From Amycolatopsis deserti (GTDB lineage Bacteria; Actinomycetota; Actinomycetes; Mycobacteriales; Pseudonocardiaceae), in contig NZ_BNAU01000002.1 in assembly GCF_014653945.1 (NCBI RefSeq), positions 1,111,914 through 1,175,913 of the forward strand: 64,000 nucleotides of DNA. Reading direction: 5' to 3'. A program made the position numbers and the translations under genes. A model generated the notes under the pieces. The model did not search any database. It worked only from the letters and a program-made list of their open reading frames with translations, and was not told where the DNA came from. This document shows positions 42,633 through 51,950 of the stretch, piece after piece; within the stretch, counting starts at the first letter, position 1, and each line of letters opens with the position of its first letter.

Positions 42633-43529
42633 TCACCGCTCGACGTGCTCCCGGAGGAAGCCGGCGACGGCGCGCAGCCCGCGACGGTGCCCGGGGTGGG
42701 TGGGCAGCTGCAGGAACCCGTGGGGCGCGCCCGGCACCGGGACGAACCGGTGCGGGACGGCGGCCGCGGCCAGCCGGTCGGTGAGCGCGACCGACTCGCC
42801 GAAGAGCGGATCGTCCTCCCCGGCCAGCACCAGCGACGGCGGGAAATCCGCGCAGTACCGCTCGGGGTGCAGGCGCGGATCGTCGGTCAGCCGCCGCGCG
42901 TCGGCCGGTTCCAGGTACTGCTGCGTGTCCACCTCGGCACCGCCGAGGAGGTCGGCCAGCACGGGCAGCGCGCGGTGGACGTCGTAGATGCCGTAGCACA
43001 GCAGGGCCGCCGCGACCCCCGCCCCGTGGCCGGACGCCAGTGCGGCGGCGGCCAGGTTCGCCCCCGCGGAATCGCCCCCGACGAGCACCCGTGCCGGATC
43101 GCCGCCGAGACCGGCGGCGTGCTCCCGCACCCAGCCCAGGGCGTGCACGGTGTCCTCGACCGCCGCCGGGAACCGGTGCCGCGGCGCACGCCGGTAGTCG
43201 AGGACGACGGTGAGCAGGCCCAGCGCGGCGAGATCGGCCGCCAGCCTGCGGTGACTGGCCGGCGCGCCGAGCACCCAAGCGCCGCCGTGCAGGAACAGCA
43301 GCGTGGGAAACGGCGGATCCCCGAACGGCAGGTACACGTCGGCGGTCACCCGCCAGCCGGCGATCTCCCGCAGGGGAACGCCATGCGTGACGGCCGCGAC
43401 CCGGGGCCCGTCGGCGTTGGTGTAGCCGTCGAAGGACGCCAGCAGGTCACGGACCGTTTCCCCGTCGCGCACCTTGAGCGTGCGCTGGAACTCCAGCAGG
43501 CGTGCCGGCACGCCGTCCACCGTGGTCAC
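42633..43529 (-). CDS. Alpha/beta hydrolase, HSL (hormone-sensitive lipase) family
   Basis: A 298-residue esterase. The HSL oxyanion motif HGGAWVLG is followed by the nucleophile GDSAGANLA and a C-terminal GEDDPLF Asp and PHGFLQL His. It hydrolyses esters, perhaps including lactones or CoA-pathway esters. GTG 43529 overlaps the stop of the MDR gene (GTGA). It is the last gene of the minus-strand operon beginning at 48252. Confidence 0.87.
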   Translation of the reverse strand: MTTVDGVPARLLEFQRTLKVRDGETVRDLLASFDGYTNADGPRVAAVTHGVPLREIAGWRVTADVYLPFGDPPFPTLLFLHGGAWVLGAPASHRRLAADLAALGLLTVVLDYRRAPRHRFPAAVEDTVHALGWVREHAAGLGGDPARVLVGGDSAGANLAAAALASGHGAGVAAALLCYGIYDVHRALPVLADLLGGAEVDTQQYLEPADARRLTDDPRLHPERYCADFPPSLVLAGEDDPLFGESVALTDRLAAAAVPHRFVPVPGAPHGFLQLPTHPGHRRGLRAVAGFLREHVER

Positions 43530-44644
43530 GCGCCCGGCGCGATCATCACGTGCACAGCGTCCTCCCCTGGCACGCGGCCGGCGAGGGTCTCGACGGCCAG
43601 CGGCACCTGCTCCAGACCGAACGTGTGCGTGTGCAGCAATTCCAGCGGGTACCGCCGCGACTCGATCAGCCGCAGCGCGGGCTCGAACGCGCGGATGTCC
43701 TGTGACCACAGGCCCTTCACGGTCAGCTCCTTCGTCACGATCCGATCCGGGGCCAGCCCGCTCACCGTCGCGCCCGACCCCTTCACCCCCGCCAGCACGA
43801 CCGTCGCCCCCGGCTTGGCGATCTCGACGGCGTCCACGATCGGCTGGGTCGCCACCGCGGTCACGTCCACGACGACGTCCGCCCCCTCGCCGCCGGTGGC
43901 CTCGGCGACCGCGGCGACGGTGTCCTCGGTGTCGGCGACGACGGTGACGTCCGCGCCGAGCGTGCGGGCGAGCTCGAGTTTGTGCGCGTCCCGGGCGAGC
44001 CCGGTCACGATGACGCGGCCCGCGCCGGCCTCCCGTGCGGCGACCACGCCGGCCAGGCCGCGCTGCCCGCAGCCCAGGACCACGACCGTGTCCCCGGCCC
44101 GCAGGCCGGAGTCGTACGCGAACCACCGCAGGCCGGCGGCCATCGGCTGGTAGAGCGCGGCCAGCTCGAGCGGGAGGTCCGGGTCCAGTTTGTGCAGCAC
44201 GGTCCGCGGGTCGAGGTACAGGTACTCCGCGTAGCCACCCCACAGGCCCGGTCCGGCGCTCGTGGGCAGGTAGCCGTAGGCGTTGATCGCGGCGCCGTGA
44301 CGCGAACTGACGCAGCGGCGGTAGTTCCCGGTCAGGCAGGCGCGGCAGGAACCGCAGCCCAGGACCGGTTCGACCGCGACCCGGTCGCCCACCCGCACCC
44401 GCCACCGCCGCGCCGCCTCGGCCCCGATCTCGGCGATCGTCCCGACCGGTTCGTGGCCGGGGATCAGCGGGTAGGCGACACCGAGCGCGGCGAACCCGCC
44501 GTCGTACTGCTCGACGTCGCTGCCGCACATGCCGCAGGCGTCGACCCGCAGCAGCGCCTCGTCCGGCCCGATCCGCGGCAGGGGGAACTCCTGGATCTCG
44601 TAGCGGCGGTCGGCCACCTGGACCGCGGCCCGCGCCGTGGTCAT
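43526..44644 (-). CDS. Zinc-dependent alcohol dehydrogenase/threonine dehydrogenase-like MDR
   Basis: A 372-residue MDR. The catalytic zinc ligands are in CGMCGSDVEQ and GHEPVG, the structural zinc in GCGSCRACLTGNYRRC, and NAD binding is VVVLGCGQRGLAGVVAAREAGA. It probably oxidises a secondary alcohol. ATG 44644 is in an ATGA overlap with the acyl-CoA dehydrogenase stop, so it is translationally coupled within the operon. Confidence 0.85.
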   Translation of the reverse strand: MTTARAAVQVADRRYEIQEFPLPRIGPDEALLRVDACGMCGSDVEQYDGGFAALGVAYPLIPGHEPVGTIAEIGAEAARRWRVRVGDRVAVEPVLGCGSCRACLTGNYRRCVSSRHGAAINAYGYLPTSAGPGLWGGYAEYLYLDPRTVLHKLDPDLPLELAALYQPMAAGLRWFAYDSGLRAGDTVVVLGCGQRGLAGVVAAREAGAGRVIVTGLARDAHKLELARTLGADVTVVADTEDTVAAVAEATGGEGADVVVDVTAVATQPIVDAVEIAKPGATVVLAGVKGSGATVSGLAPDRIVTKELTVKGLWSQDIRAFEPALRLIESRRYPLELLHTHTFGLEQVPLAVETLAGRVPGEDAVHVMIAPGA

Positions 44645-45804
44645 CAGTAGGCCCGCGGCAGGCCGAGGACCTGCGTCGAGATGTAGTTCAGCACCATCTC
44701 CTGCGAGAACGGCGCGTTGCGCAGCAACCGCACCTCCCGCCACAGCCGCTCGATGTGGTACTCCTTCGCGTACCCGAAGCCGCCGTGCGTGGACAGCGCC
44801 CGGTCGCACGCCTGCCAGCCCGCCTCCGCGCCGAGGAACTTCGCCGCCGCCGACTCGGGGCCGCAGGGCTGGTGCGCGTCGAACAGCTCGGCCGCCTTCA
44901 TGCACATCAGCTCGGCCGCCTCCAGCCGGATCCACGCGTCGGCCAGCGGGTGCGCCACCGCCTGGTTCTTGCCGATCGGCCGGTCGAACACCACGCGGTC
45001 GTTGGCGTACTTGGTGGCCAGCTCCAGCGCCGCCCGGCCGAGGCCGATGCCCTCGAGCCCGACCACCGTGCGCTCCGGGTTCAGGCCGTCGAGCAGGTAG
45101 TAGAAGCCCTTGTCGACCTCGCCGACCACCTCGTCGTCGCCGACTTCGAGGTTGTCGATGAACAGCTCGTTGGAGTCGATCGCGGCACGGCCGAGCTTCT
45201 CGATCTCCCGCACGGTGATCCGCTCGCGGTTCAGGTCGGTGAAGAACAGCGTCATCCCGTGCAGCGGTTTGTCCTCGCGGCGCGGCGAGGTGCGGGCCAG
45301 CAGCAGGATCTTGTGCGCGTTCTGCGCGTTGGTGATCCACACCTTCTGGCCGTTGACCACCCAGCCACCGTCGATCTTGGTGGCCTTGGTCTTGATGCGC
45401 GAGGTGTCCACCCCGGCGGTCGGCTCGGTGACACCGAAGGCCATCAGGATCTCACCCCTGGCGAGCTTCGGCAGCCACTCCCGCTTCATCTCCTCCGAGC
45501 CGTGCCGCACGATGGGCGCCGGCGGGAAGACGTAGAAGTGGATCGCCGAGCCGCCGCTCATGCCGGCACCGGACGCGGCGATCTCGGACATCATCACGCC
45601 GGCCTCGGTCAGCCCGAGCCCGATCCCGCCGTACTCCTCGGGGATCATCGCGCCCAGCCAGCCGCCTTCGGCGAAGGTCTTGACGAACTCCCACGGGTAC
45701 TCGTGCTTGCGGTCCTTCTCCAGCCAGTAGTCGTTGTCGAACTTCCGCGCCAGCTCACGCGTGGCCTTCCGGACGATGTCGACGCTGCTCTCTTCCGCGG
45801 TCAT
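44644..45804 (-). CDS. Acyl-CoA dehydrogenase family protein lacking the usual catalytic Glu motif
   Basis: A 386-residue ACAD with LMAFGVTEPTAGVDTS, VNGQKVWITNAQNAH and YHIERLWREVRLLRNAPFSQEM. The region where typical enzymes have YEGTxE is NAPFSQEM, the pattern of a common ACAD subfamily whose base is elsewhere or absent. It should use FAD to oxidise or otherwise process an acyl-CoA. It overlaps both neighbours and is probably cotranscribed with the CoA ligase at 45801-47750. Confidence 0.85.
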   Translation of the reverse strand: MTAEESSVDIVRKATRELARKFDNDYWLEKDRKHEYPWEFVKTFAEGGWLGAMIPEEYGGIGLGLTEAGVMMSEIAASGAGMSGGSAIHFYVFPPAPIVRHGSEEMKREWLPKLARGEILMAFGVTEPTAGVDTSRIKTKATKIDGGWVVNGQKVWITNAQNAHKILLLARTSPRREDKPLHGMTLFFTDLNRERITVREIEKLGRAAIDSNELFIDNLEVGDDEVVGEVDKGFYYLLDGLNPERTVVGLEGIGLGRAALELATKYANDRVVFDRPIGKNQAVAHPLADAWIRLEAAELMCMKAAELFDAHQPCGPESAAAKFLGAEAGWQACDRALSTHGGFGYAKEYHIERLWREVRLLRNAPFSQEMVLNYISTQVLGLPRAY

Positions 45805-47750
45805 CGGTGGTCCTCCTGCTCGGCGGAAACGGGGATGTCGGTCAGCGGCGTGGCCGGGTCGAGCGAGGACAGGTCGCCCACCGGCTCGCCCAGGTGCCGG
45901 GCCCGGATGGCGCGGCGCATGATCTTGCCGTTCTTGGTCTTCGGCAGCGTCGGCACGACGTGCAGCACGGGCGCGAAGGAGCGGCCCGCGTTGCGCAGCG
46001 CGGTCGCCTCCAGATCGGCCTGGTCGACGGCGCGCTCGCGCAGCACCACGAACGCGACGGCCCGCTGGCCGCGCTGCTGGTCCGGCACGCCGATGACCGC
46101 CGCCTCGGCGATGCGGCTGTCCTTCAGCAACGCCGTCTCGATCTCCGCCGGGCCGACCCGGCGTCCGGAGAGCTTGATCGTGTCGTCGGAGCGGCCGTGG
46201 ATGCGCCAGGTGCCGTCACCGTCCACACTGGCCAGATCACCGTGCACCCAGACGCCGTCCCAGCGGCTCCAGTACGTCTCCAGGTACCGGTCGCGATCGC
46301 GCCAGAAGGCGTGCGTCATGCCGGGGAACGTGTTGCGCACGGTCAGCTCCCCGACCTCACCCACCACCGGGGCGCCGTCGGCGTCCAGGACGGCCGCGTC
46401 GACGCCCGGCAGCGGCCCGTTGAACGAGGCCGGTTTCATCGGCAGGAACGGGTAGCCGACGAGCAGCCCGCCGCCGACCTCGGTACCGCCGCTGTAGTTG
46501 ATGATCGGGCGGGTGGACAGCCCGACCTCCTTGAACAACCACCACCAGGTCGGTTCGTCCCACGCCTCCCCGGTGGACACGAAGGAGCGCAGCGTGCCCA
46601 GATCGGCGAAGGACCCGTCGCCGCTCGCCATGATCGCCCGTGCGGCGGTGGGCGCGATGCCCTGCACGGTGACGCCGTTGCGCTCGACGATGTCCCACAT
46701 CCGGCCGGGGTGCGGGTGGACCGGCACGCCCTCGATCATCACGATCGTGGCCCCGAGCTGGAGCGGCCCCATGATGAGCAGCGGGCCCACGAGCCACCCC
46801 ATGTCGGTGATCCAGGAGACCACGTCGTCGTCGTGCACGTCGAAGCCGTAGGCGAAGTCGACCGCGGCCTTCACCGCCAGGCCGGCGTGGGAGTGCACGA
46901 TCCCCTTCGGCTTGCCGGTGGTGCCGGAGGTGTAGACGATCGCGAGCGGGTCGTTGGACTCCGTGGCGGCCGTGCCGACCGGCTCCGGATCGGCCTCGAG
47001 CTCGTCCCAGTAGACGTCGCGCCCGGCACGCATCTCCACGCCGTGCGCGAGGTGGCGGACCACCACCACGTGCCGGACCGAGGGCGCCGATTCCAGCGCC
47101 TCGTCGGCGACCTCCTTCAGCGGCACGCGCTTGCCGCGCCGGGTGGTGCCGTCGGCGGTGACCAGGAGAACCGCCTCGGAGTCCCGCAGGCGCGTGGCCA
47201 GCGCCTCGGCGCCGTAACCGGTGAAGGCCGGAACGGCCACCGCGCCGATCATCGCGATGCCCAGGAACGCCACCACCGACTCCGGCACGACCGGCACGTA
47301 GAGCACCACCCGGTCGCCCGCCCGGACGCCGAGACGCGCCAGGTTCGCGGCGAACCGGCACACCTGCTGGGACAGCTGGGCGTAGGTCAGCGAGCGTCGC
47401 TGCCCGCTGTCGCCCTCGTAGACCACGGCGGTCTTGCCGGCCCGCTCGCCCACCGCGTGGCGGTGCGCGCAGAGCTCCGCGGCGTTGACCCGGCCGCCGG
47501 GGAACCAGCGCGGGAAGGGCTTGCCCTCGCTGTCGTCGCGGACCCGCTCGAACGGCTCGTCGAAGGCGACGCCGAGATCCTCGACCACCGCGCGCCAGAA
47601 CCACTCGGGGTCCTCGACCGACGCCCGGTGCAACTCCTCGACGCTGTCGTATCCCCAGCGCCGCATCGCCGCCAAGAGGCGGCTGCGCTCGCGTTCCGCC
47701 GCGCCGGGCACCCAGGCGTACGCGGTGCCCGTGTCTTCGGTCACTGGCAT
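45801..47750 (-). CDS. Acetyl/acetoacetyl-CoA synthetase-like ligase
   Basis: A 649-residue enzyme with the N-terminal extension of acetyl-CoA synthetases (PEWFWRAVVEDLGVAFDEPF). It has VYTSGTTGKPKGIVHSH (A3), YSGGTEVGGGLLVG, GRSDDTIKLSGRRVGPAEIE (A8) and the catalytic Lys in KTKNGKIMRRAI. The extended N-terminus and size point to short-chain or beta-keto acids. ATG 47750 has GGAG upstream. It forms one operon with the MaoC-type hydratase, ACAD, MDR and esterase genes. Confidence 0.87.
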   Translation of the reverse strand: MPVTEDTGTAYAWVPGAAERERSRLLAAMRRWGYDSVEELHRASVEDPEWFWRAVVEDLGVAFDEPFERVRDDSEGKPFPRWFPGGRVNAAELCAHRHAVGERAGKTAVVYEGDSGQRRSLTYAQLSQQVCRFAANLARLGVRAGDRVVLYVPVVPESVVAFLGIAMIGAVAVPAFTGYGAEALATRLRDSEAVLLVTADGTTRRGKRVPLKEVADEALESAPSVRHVVVVRHLAHGVEMRAGRDVYWDELEADPEPVGTAATESNDPLAIVYTSGTTGKPKGIVHSHAGLAVKAAVDFAYGFDVHDDDVVSWITDMGWLVGPLLIMGPLQLGATIVMIEGVPVHPHPGRMWDIVERNGVTVQGIAPTAARAIMASGDGSFADLGTLRSFVSTGEAWDEPTWWWLFKEVGLSTRPIINYSGGTEVGGGLLVGYPFLPMKPASFNGPLPGVDAAVLDADGAPVVGEVGELTVRNTFPGMTHAFWRDRDRYLETYWSRWDGVWVHGDLASVDGDGTWRIHGRSDDTIKLSGRRVGPAEIETALLKDSRIAEAAVIGVPDQQRGQRAVAFVVLRERAVDQADLEATALRNAGRSFAPVLHVVPTLPKTKNGKIMRRAIRARHLGEPVGDLSSLDPATPLTDIPVSAEQEDHR

Positions 47751-47772
47751 GGTTCTCCTCGTCGGGCGCCGG

Positions 47773-48252
47773 TCACGACGCGGCGGTGGCGGCCTGATCC
47801 GCGGCCGACCGCTTGAGCATCAGGCCGACGCGGGTGGCGTCGCAGACGATCTCGTCACGCTGGTTGATGCCCAGGTGCCGGAAGACGACGATGCCCGAGT
47901 CACCGCGACTCTTGGACTCGCGCTTGCTCACGATCTCGGTGCGCGCGCGGATGGTGTCGCCGTGGAACACCGGGTTCGGGAACTTGACCTCTTGGAAGCC
48001 GAGGTTGCCCAGCGTCGTGCCCTGCGTGGTGTCCGGAACCGTGACGCCGGAGACCAGGCCCAGGATGAACAGGCTGTTGACCAGCCGCTGGCCGAAGATG
48101 GTGTTCTTGCTGTACTCCGCGTCGAGGTGCAGCGGGGCGAGGTTCAGCGTCAGCGTGCTGAACAGCACGTTGTCCGCCTCGGTGACCGTCCGCCGGGTCG
48201 CGTGCTCGATCACCGCGCCGGGCTCGAACTCCTCGAAATACAGGCCGGGCAT
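47773..48252 (-). CDS. MaoC/mesaconyl-CoA hydratase-like hotdog protein
   Basis: A 159-residue hotdog hydratase. LTLNLAPLHLDAEYSKNTIFGQRLVNSLF keeps the conserved His (PLHLD) but has Asn where many MaoC enzymes have the catalytic Asp. This resembles the mesaconyl/itaconyl-CoA hydratase branch. I chose ATG 48252 with GGAGG six bases upstream. First gene of the 48252-42633 operon; the palindrome at 48274-48285 lies 22 bases upstream. Confidence 0.85.
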   Translation of the reverse strand: MPGLYFEEFEPGAVIEHATRRTVTEADNVLFSTLTLNLAPLHLDAEYSKNTIFGQRLVNSLFILGLVSGVTVPDTTQGTTLGNLGFQEVKFPNPVFHGDTIRARTEIVSKRESKSRGDSGIVVFRHLGINQRDEIVCDATRVGLMLKRSAADQAATAAS

Positions 48253-48271
48253 GCTAGCCTCCACTCCTTAC

Positions 48272-48287
48272 GGAAAATATATTTTAT
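48272..48287 (-). promoter_or_regulatory. AT-rich palindrome (site E), 12-bp perfect, upstream of the MaoC operon
   Basis: AAAATATATTTT (48274-48285) is the longest perfect palindrome of the family. On the minus strand it follows a possible promoter, TTGACC-N17-TAAACA, whose -10 lies just ahead of the palindrome, so a bound repressor would cover the transcription start. It lies 22 bases upstream of ATG 48252. Confidence 0.6.
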
Positions 48288-48353
48288 GTTTACATGTCGG
48301 CGCAGCCTGGGTCAACCCCGGCGGCCCGGGAGCCCGGCAACCGCCCGATCACC

Positions 48354-48382
48354 TTGCTCTAACAAAGTATTAAATATAGTAT
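48354..48382 (+). promoter_or_regulatory. Probable promoter overlapping AT-rich element (site F) for the BVMO operon
   Basis: TTGCTC (48354-48359), a 17-base spacer and TAGTAT (48377-48382) form a good -35/-10 pair, predicting a start near 48389, about 70 bases before ATG 48460. The spacer and -10 hold the AT-rich GTATTAAATATAGTAT, a weaker relative of the window's palindrome family, and are followed by the CTTGCCA also found at site B. Confidence 0.55.
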
Positions 48383-48459
48383 CTTGCCATTCCGGCACGG
48401 CTCCCCCGCGGACGGCCCACCACGCCCGGAGAACCCGTTCACACACAGGAGGTGCCCGG

Positions 48460-50013
48460 ATGGACTCCGGCCCCACCGTCGCCTCGGTGCTGCGCCGCGG
48501 CTACACCGAATTCGCCCACTTGCCCGCCGTCGTCGACGCGTCCGGGACGACCACCACCTACGCGGAGCTGGGCCGGGACGCGCGGCTCCTGGTGACCGGC
48601 CTGCGAAACCTGGGTGCCGTCCAGGGGGACCGCATCGTCGTCCTGACCAAGAACCGGCCGGAGTGCTTCACCCTGGACCACGCGCTGGCGATCGGCGGGT
48701 TCGTGCGCGTCGCGCTCAGCTACCGGCTGCACCCGAAGGAGATCGCCGACATCGTCGCCGACGCCGGGGCGCGCATCGTCGTCGTGGACGGTGAACGCGC
48801 CGGTGAAATCGCCGGCGCGGTGGGCGCGGACGTCACGCTGGTGAACTTCGACGGCGACGGGCCGGGCGTCCCCTACGGCTCGCTGTTCGGCGGCGAGGAA
48901 GCCGAACCCGCCGAGGTCTCCCCCGCCGACATCGCGTGGATGCCCTACACGTCCGGCACCAGCGGGCGCCCCAAGGGCGTCATCCACACCCACCACAGCC
49001 TGCTGTCGATCATCCGGAACGTGCTGGTCGAGCTGCCGGGGCTGGGCGATCGCGACGTCCTCGTGCACACCGCCCCGCTCACGCACCTCAGCGGATACGC
49101 GATGCTGGCCGGGTTCACGCGCGGCGCCCGCCAGATCGCCCTCGGCCGGTTCGAGCCGGCGGAGTACCTCCGCGTCGTCGAGAAGCACCGCGCGACGGTC
49201 CTGCCCCTGGTCCCGACGATGATCAACATGCTGCTGCCGGTCCTGGAGGCGGGCGAGGCCGACGTCTCCAGCGTGCACACCGTGCTCTACGGCGGCTCCC
49301 CCATCGCGCCGGACCGGCTGGCGCGGGCGATCAAGCTGTTCGGCCCGGTCTTCGTCCAGTCCTACGGGCTCACCGAGATGCCGTGGTCGTCCTGGCTGTC
49401 CAAACCGGACCACGTGTTCGACCCGGACGGCGAGCTGCCCGCCCGCCTCGGGTCGGCGGGCCGGGTGAGCCCGTTCATCGAGATGCGCCTGGTCACCCCC
49501 GGTGGCCGTCTCGCCGAGGACGGCGAGGAGGGCGAGATCCAGCTGCGCGGCGACGCCCGCATGGCCGGGTACTGGAACCTCCCGGACGAGACGGCGGCCG
49601 CCATCCTCGATGGCGGGTGGGTCGCCACCGGCGACGTCGGGCGCTTGTCCGAGGGCTACCTGCACGTCGTGGACCGCAAGAAGGACATGATCGTCTCCGG
49701 CGGGTTCAACGTCTACCCCGCCGAGGTCGAGAACGCCATCTACACGGTGCCCGGCGTGGCGGAGGTCGCCGTGGTCGGCATCCCCGACGAGCGGTGGGGC
49801 GAAACCGTGCACGCGGTGGTCGTCCCGCGCGGCGGGGCCACGGTGACCCAGGACGAGATCGACCGGGCCTGCCTGCGCGCGATCGCCGCCTACAAGCGCC
49901 CGCGCAGCGTCGAGTTCGTCAGCGAACTGCCGAAGACGGGCACCGGCAAGATCATGCGCCGCGCGGTGAAGGAACGGTACTGGCAGGGCCGGGCCCGGCT
50001 GGTCAACGGATGA
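48460..50013 (+). CDS. AMP-forming acyl-CoA ligase, first gene of the BVMO operon
   Basis: A 517-residue class I adenylate-forming enzyme: MPYTSGTSGRPKGVIHTHH (A3), QSYGLTEMPWSSWL (A5), HVVDRKKDMIVSGGFNVYP (A8), and the catalytic Lys in KTGTGKIMRRAV. It activates a carboxylic acid as CoA ester. ATG 48460 has AGGAGG at 48447-48452. The end overlaps an ATG of the monooxygenase gene (ATGA). Confidence 0.88.
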   Translation: MDSGPTVASVLRRGYTEFAHLPAVVDASGTTTTYAELGRDARLLVTGLRNLGAVQGDRIVVLTKNRPECFTLDHALAIGGFVRVALSYRLHPKEIADIVADAGARIVVVDGERAGEIAGAVGADVTLVNFDGDGPGVPYGSLFGGEEAEPAEVSPADIAWMPYTSGTSGRPKGVIHTHHSLLSIIRNVLVELPGLGDRDVLVHTAPLTHLSGYAMLAGFTRGARQIALGRFEPAEYLRVVEKHRATVLPLVPTMINMLLPVLEAGEADVSSVHTVLYGGSPIAPDRLARAIKLFGPVFVQSYGLTEMPWSSWLSKPDHVFDPDGELPARLGSAGRVSPFIEMRLVTPGGRLAEDGEEGEIQLRGDARMAGYWNLPDETAAAILDGGWVATGDVGRLSEGYLHVVDRKKDMIVSGGFNVYPAEVENAIYTVPGVAEVAVVGIPDERWGETVHAVVVPRGGATVTQDEIDRACLRAIAAYKRPRSVEFVSELPKTGTGKIMRRAVKERYWQGRARLVNG

Positions 50014-50024
50014 AGGAGCACCGC

Positions 50025-51950
50025 ATGCCGCAGGAGGACTTCGCGGACCTGGTCCGGCGAGCCGTCCGCGACGCGAACGTGCCGACGCTGCTGATGGTCC
50101 TGGTCCAGCTGACCGGGGACACGCGGTGGCTGGCGGACCCCTACCGGCCCACGCGGGGCCGCGGGCTGAGCGAAAACGACTCCGGCGGCCTCCCCGGGGA
50201 CGTGCAGGAAGAGATCCGGCACGCCGCAGCGGACGCGATCATCGCCTGGCACGACGGACGCCCGATGGCGATCCCGGAGCCGGACGAGTCCCTGCTGACC
50301 CGGATGCTGTCCGTGGCGATGGGCGAGGAGATCCCCGCCGAATACGGTCCGATGATCGCCGACGACCTGCGCACCGCCCTGAACGCCGCGCCCGCCCTGC
50401 CGGACGTGCCGCGGCCCCCCGACGGGTTCTCCGCGATCGTCATCGGCGCGGGCATCTCGGGCATGCTCGCCGCGCACCACCTGCGGCAGGCCGGCATCGC
50501 CTGCACGATCATCGAGAGCGGCGAACGCGTCGGCGGGACCTGGTGGCACAACCGGTATCCGGGCTGCGGCGTGGACGTGCCGAGCCACCTCTACTCCTTC
50601 TCCGGCGTCGTCGCCGACTGGCCGTACTACTACGCCACCCGCGACGAGATCCACGCCTACCTGGAATCGGTCGCCGCCGAATGGGACATCCCCGGCTGCA
50701 CCCGCTTCTCCACCCGGGCCACCGCGGCCCGGTGGGACGAAGCCGGCCGGCAGTGGTCGGTCGAGATCACCGGCCCGGACGGCACCCGCGAGGTGCTGCG
50801 GGCCGACATCCTGATCAGCGGGGTCGGCGCGTTCGGCAAGCCGAAGCTGCCGGACGTGCCGGGGCTCGACCGGTTCGCCGGCACGTGGTGCCACACCGCG
50901 ACCTGGCCCGAGGGCCTGGACCTGGCCGGCAAGCGCGTCGGCGTGATCGGCAACGGCGCGAGCGCGATGCAGGTCGTCCCCGCGATCGCCGGTACCGCGG
51001 AGTTCCTCACCGTGTTCCAGCGGTCGGCCCACTGGGTGGCGCCGTTCGAGAAGTTCCGGGTGCCGGTCCCGGATCCGGTCCGGTTCCTGCTCCGCGAGGT
51101 CCCGCTGTACCGGTCCTGGTACCGGCAGCGGCTGGCCTGGGTGCTCAACGACACCCTCTACCAGGCGTTGCAGAAGGACCCGGACTGGCCGCACCAGGAC
51201 CGGTCCATCAACGCGATCAACGAGGGCCACCGCCGGTTCTTCACCCGGTACATCTCCGCCGAACTGGCGGGCCGTCCCGACCTGGTCGAGAAGGTCACCC
51301 CGTCCTACCCGCCGTTCGGCAAGCGCATCCTGCTGGACAACGGCTGGTACCGCACGCTGAAGCGGGACGAAGTCGAGCTGGTGACCGACTCGATCGCCGA
51401 GATCACCGAGCACGGCATCCGGCTGGTGTCCGGACGCGAGGTCGAGCTGGACGTCATCGTGTTCGCCACCGGGTTCGACGTGGTGCGCTTCCTGTCGTCG
51501 GTGGAGCTGACCGGGCGCGGCGGCCGCACCCTCGGCGACGTCTGGCACGGCGACGACGCGCGTGCCTACCTGGGCACGACGGTGCCGGGCTTCCCGAACC
51601 TGTTCTGCCTCTACGGCCCCAACACCCAGGCCGGTCACGGCGGCAGCCTGATCTTCTACCTCGAGTGCCAGATGCGGTACGTGCTGAGCCTGCTCGGGCA
51701 GATGTTCGACGCGGGCGCCACGGTCGCCGAGGTCCGCGCCGAGGTCAGCGACAAGTACAACGAGGACGTGGACGCCGCGCACGAGCGGATGATCTGGACC
51801 CAGCCCGGGTTCACCACCTACTACCGCAACTCCCGCGGCCGCGTGGTGGTGGCCAACCCGTGGCGGGTCATCGACTGGTGGCAGATGACGAAGGAGGCCG
51901 TGCTGTCGGACTACCACCTCGACGGCCCCGGAGCAGGAGGTCCGCGATGA
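50025..51950 (+). CDS. Baeyer-Villiger monooxygenase, 4-hydroxyacetophenone monooxygenase-like
   Basis: A 641-residue FAD/NADPH enzyme. An N-terminal extension of about 135 residues precedes the FAD Rossmann motif GAGISG (141-146), then the BVMO fingerprint FAGTWCHTATWP (284-295), fitting FxGxxxHTxxWP, and the NADPH motif GNGASA (309-314). The long N-terminal extension and total length match 4-hydroxyacetophenone monooxygenase (HAPMO). It should insert oxygen next to a ketone, giving an ester or lactone. ATG 50025, with AAGGAG seven bases upstream, is preferred to the ATG at 50010. Confidence 0.87.
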   Translation: MPQEDFADLVRRAVRDANVPTLLMVLVQLTGDTRWLADPYRPTRGRGLSENDSGGLPGDVQEEIRHAAADAIIAWHDGRPMAIPEPDESLLTRMLSVAMGEEIPAEYGPMIADDLRTALNAAPALPDVPRPPDGFSAIVIGAGISGMLAAHHLRQAGIACTIIESGERVGGTWWHNRYPGCGVDVPSHLYSFSGVVADWPYYYATRDEIHAYLESVAAEWDIPGCTRFSTRATAARWDEAGRQWSVEITGPDGTREVLRADILISGVGAFGKPKLPDVPGLDRFAGTWCHTATWPEGLDLAGKRVGVIGNGASAMQVVPAIAGTAEFLTVFQRSAHWVAPFEKFRVPVPDPVRFLLREVPLYRSWYRQRLAWVLNDTLYQALQKDPDWPHQDRSINAINEGHRRFFTRYISAELAGRPDLVEKVTPSYPPFGKRILLDNGWYRTLKRDEVELVTDSIAEITEHGIRLVSGREVELDVIVFATGFDVVRFLSSVELTGRGGRTLGDVWHGDDARAYLGTTVPGFPNLFCLYGPNTQAGHGGSLIFYLECQMRYVLSLLGQMFDAGATVAEVRAEVSDKYNEDVDAAHERMIWTQPGFTTYYRNSRGRVVVANPWRVIDWWQMTKEAVLSDYHLDGPGAGGPR

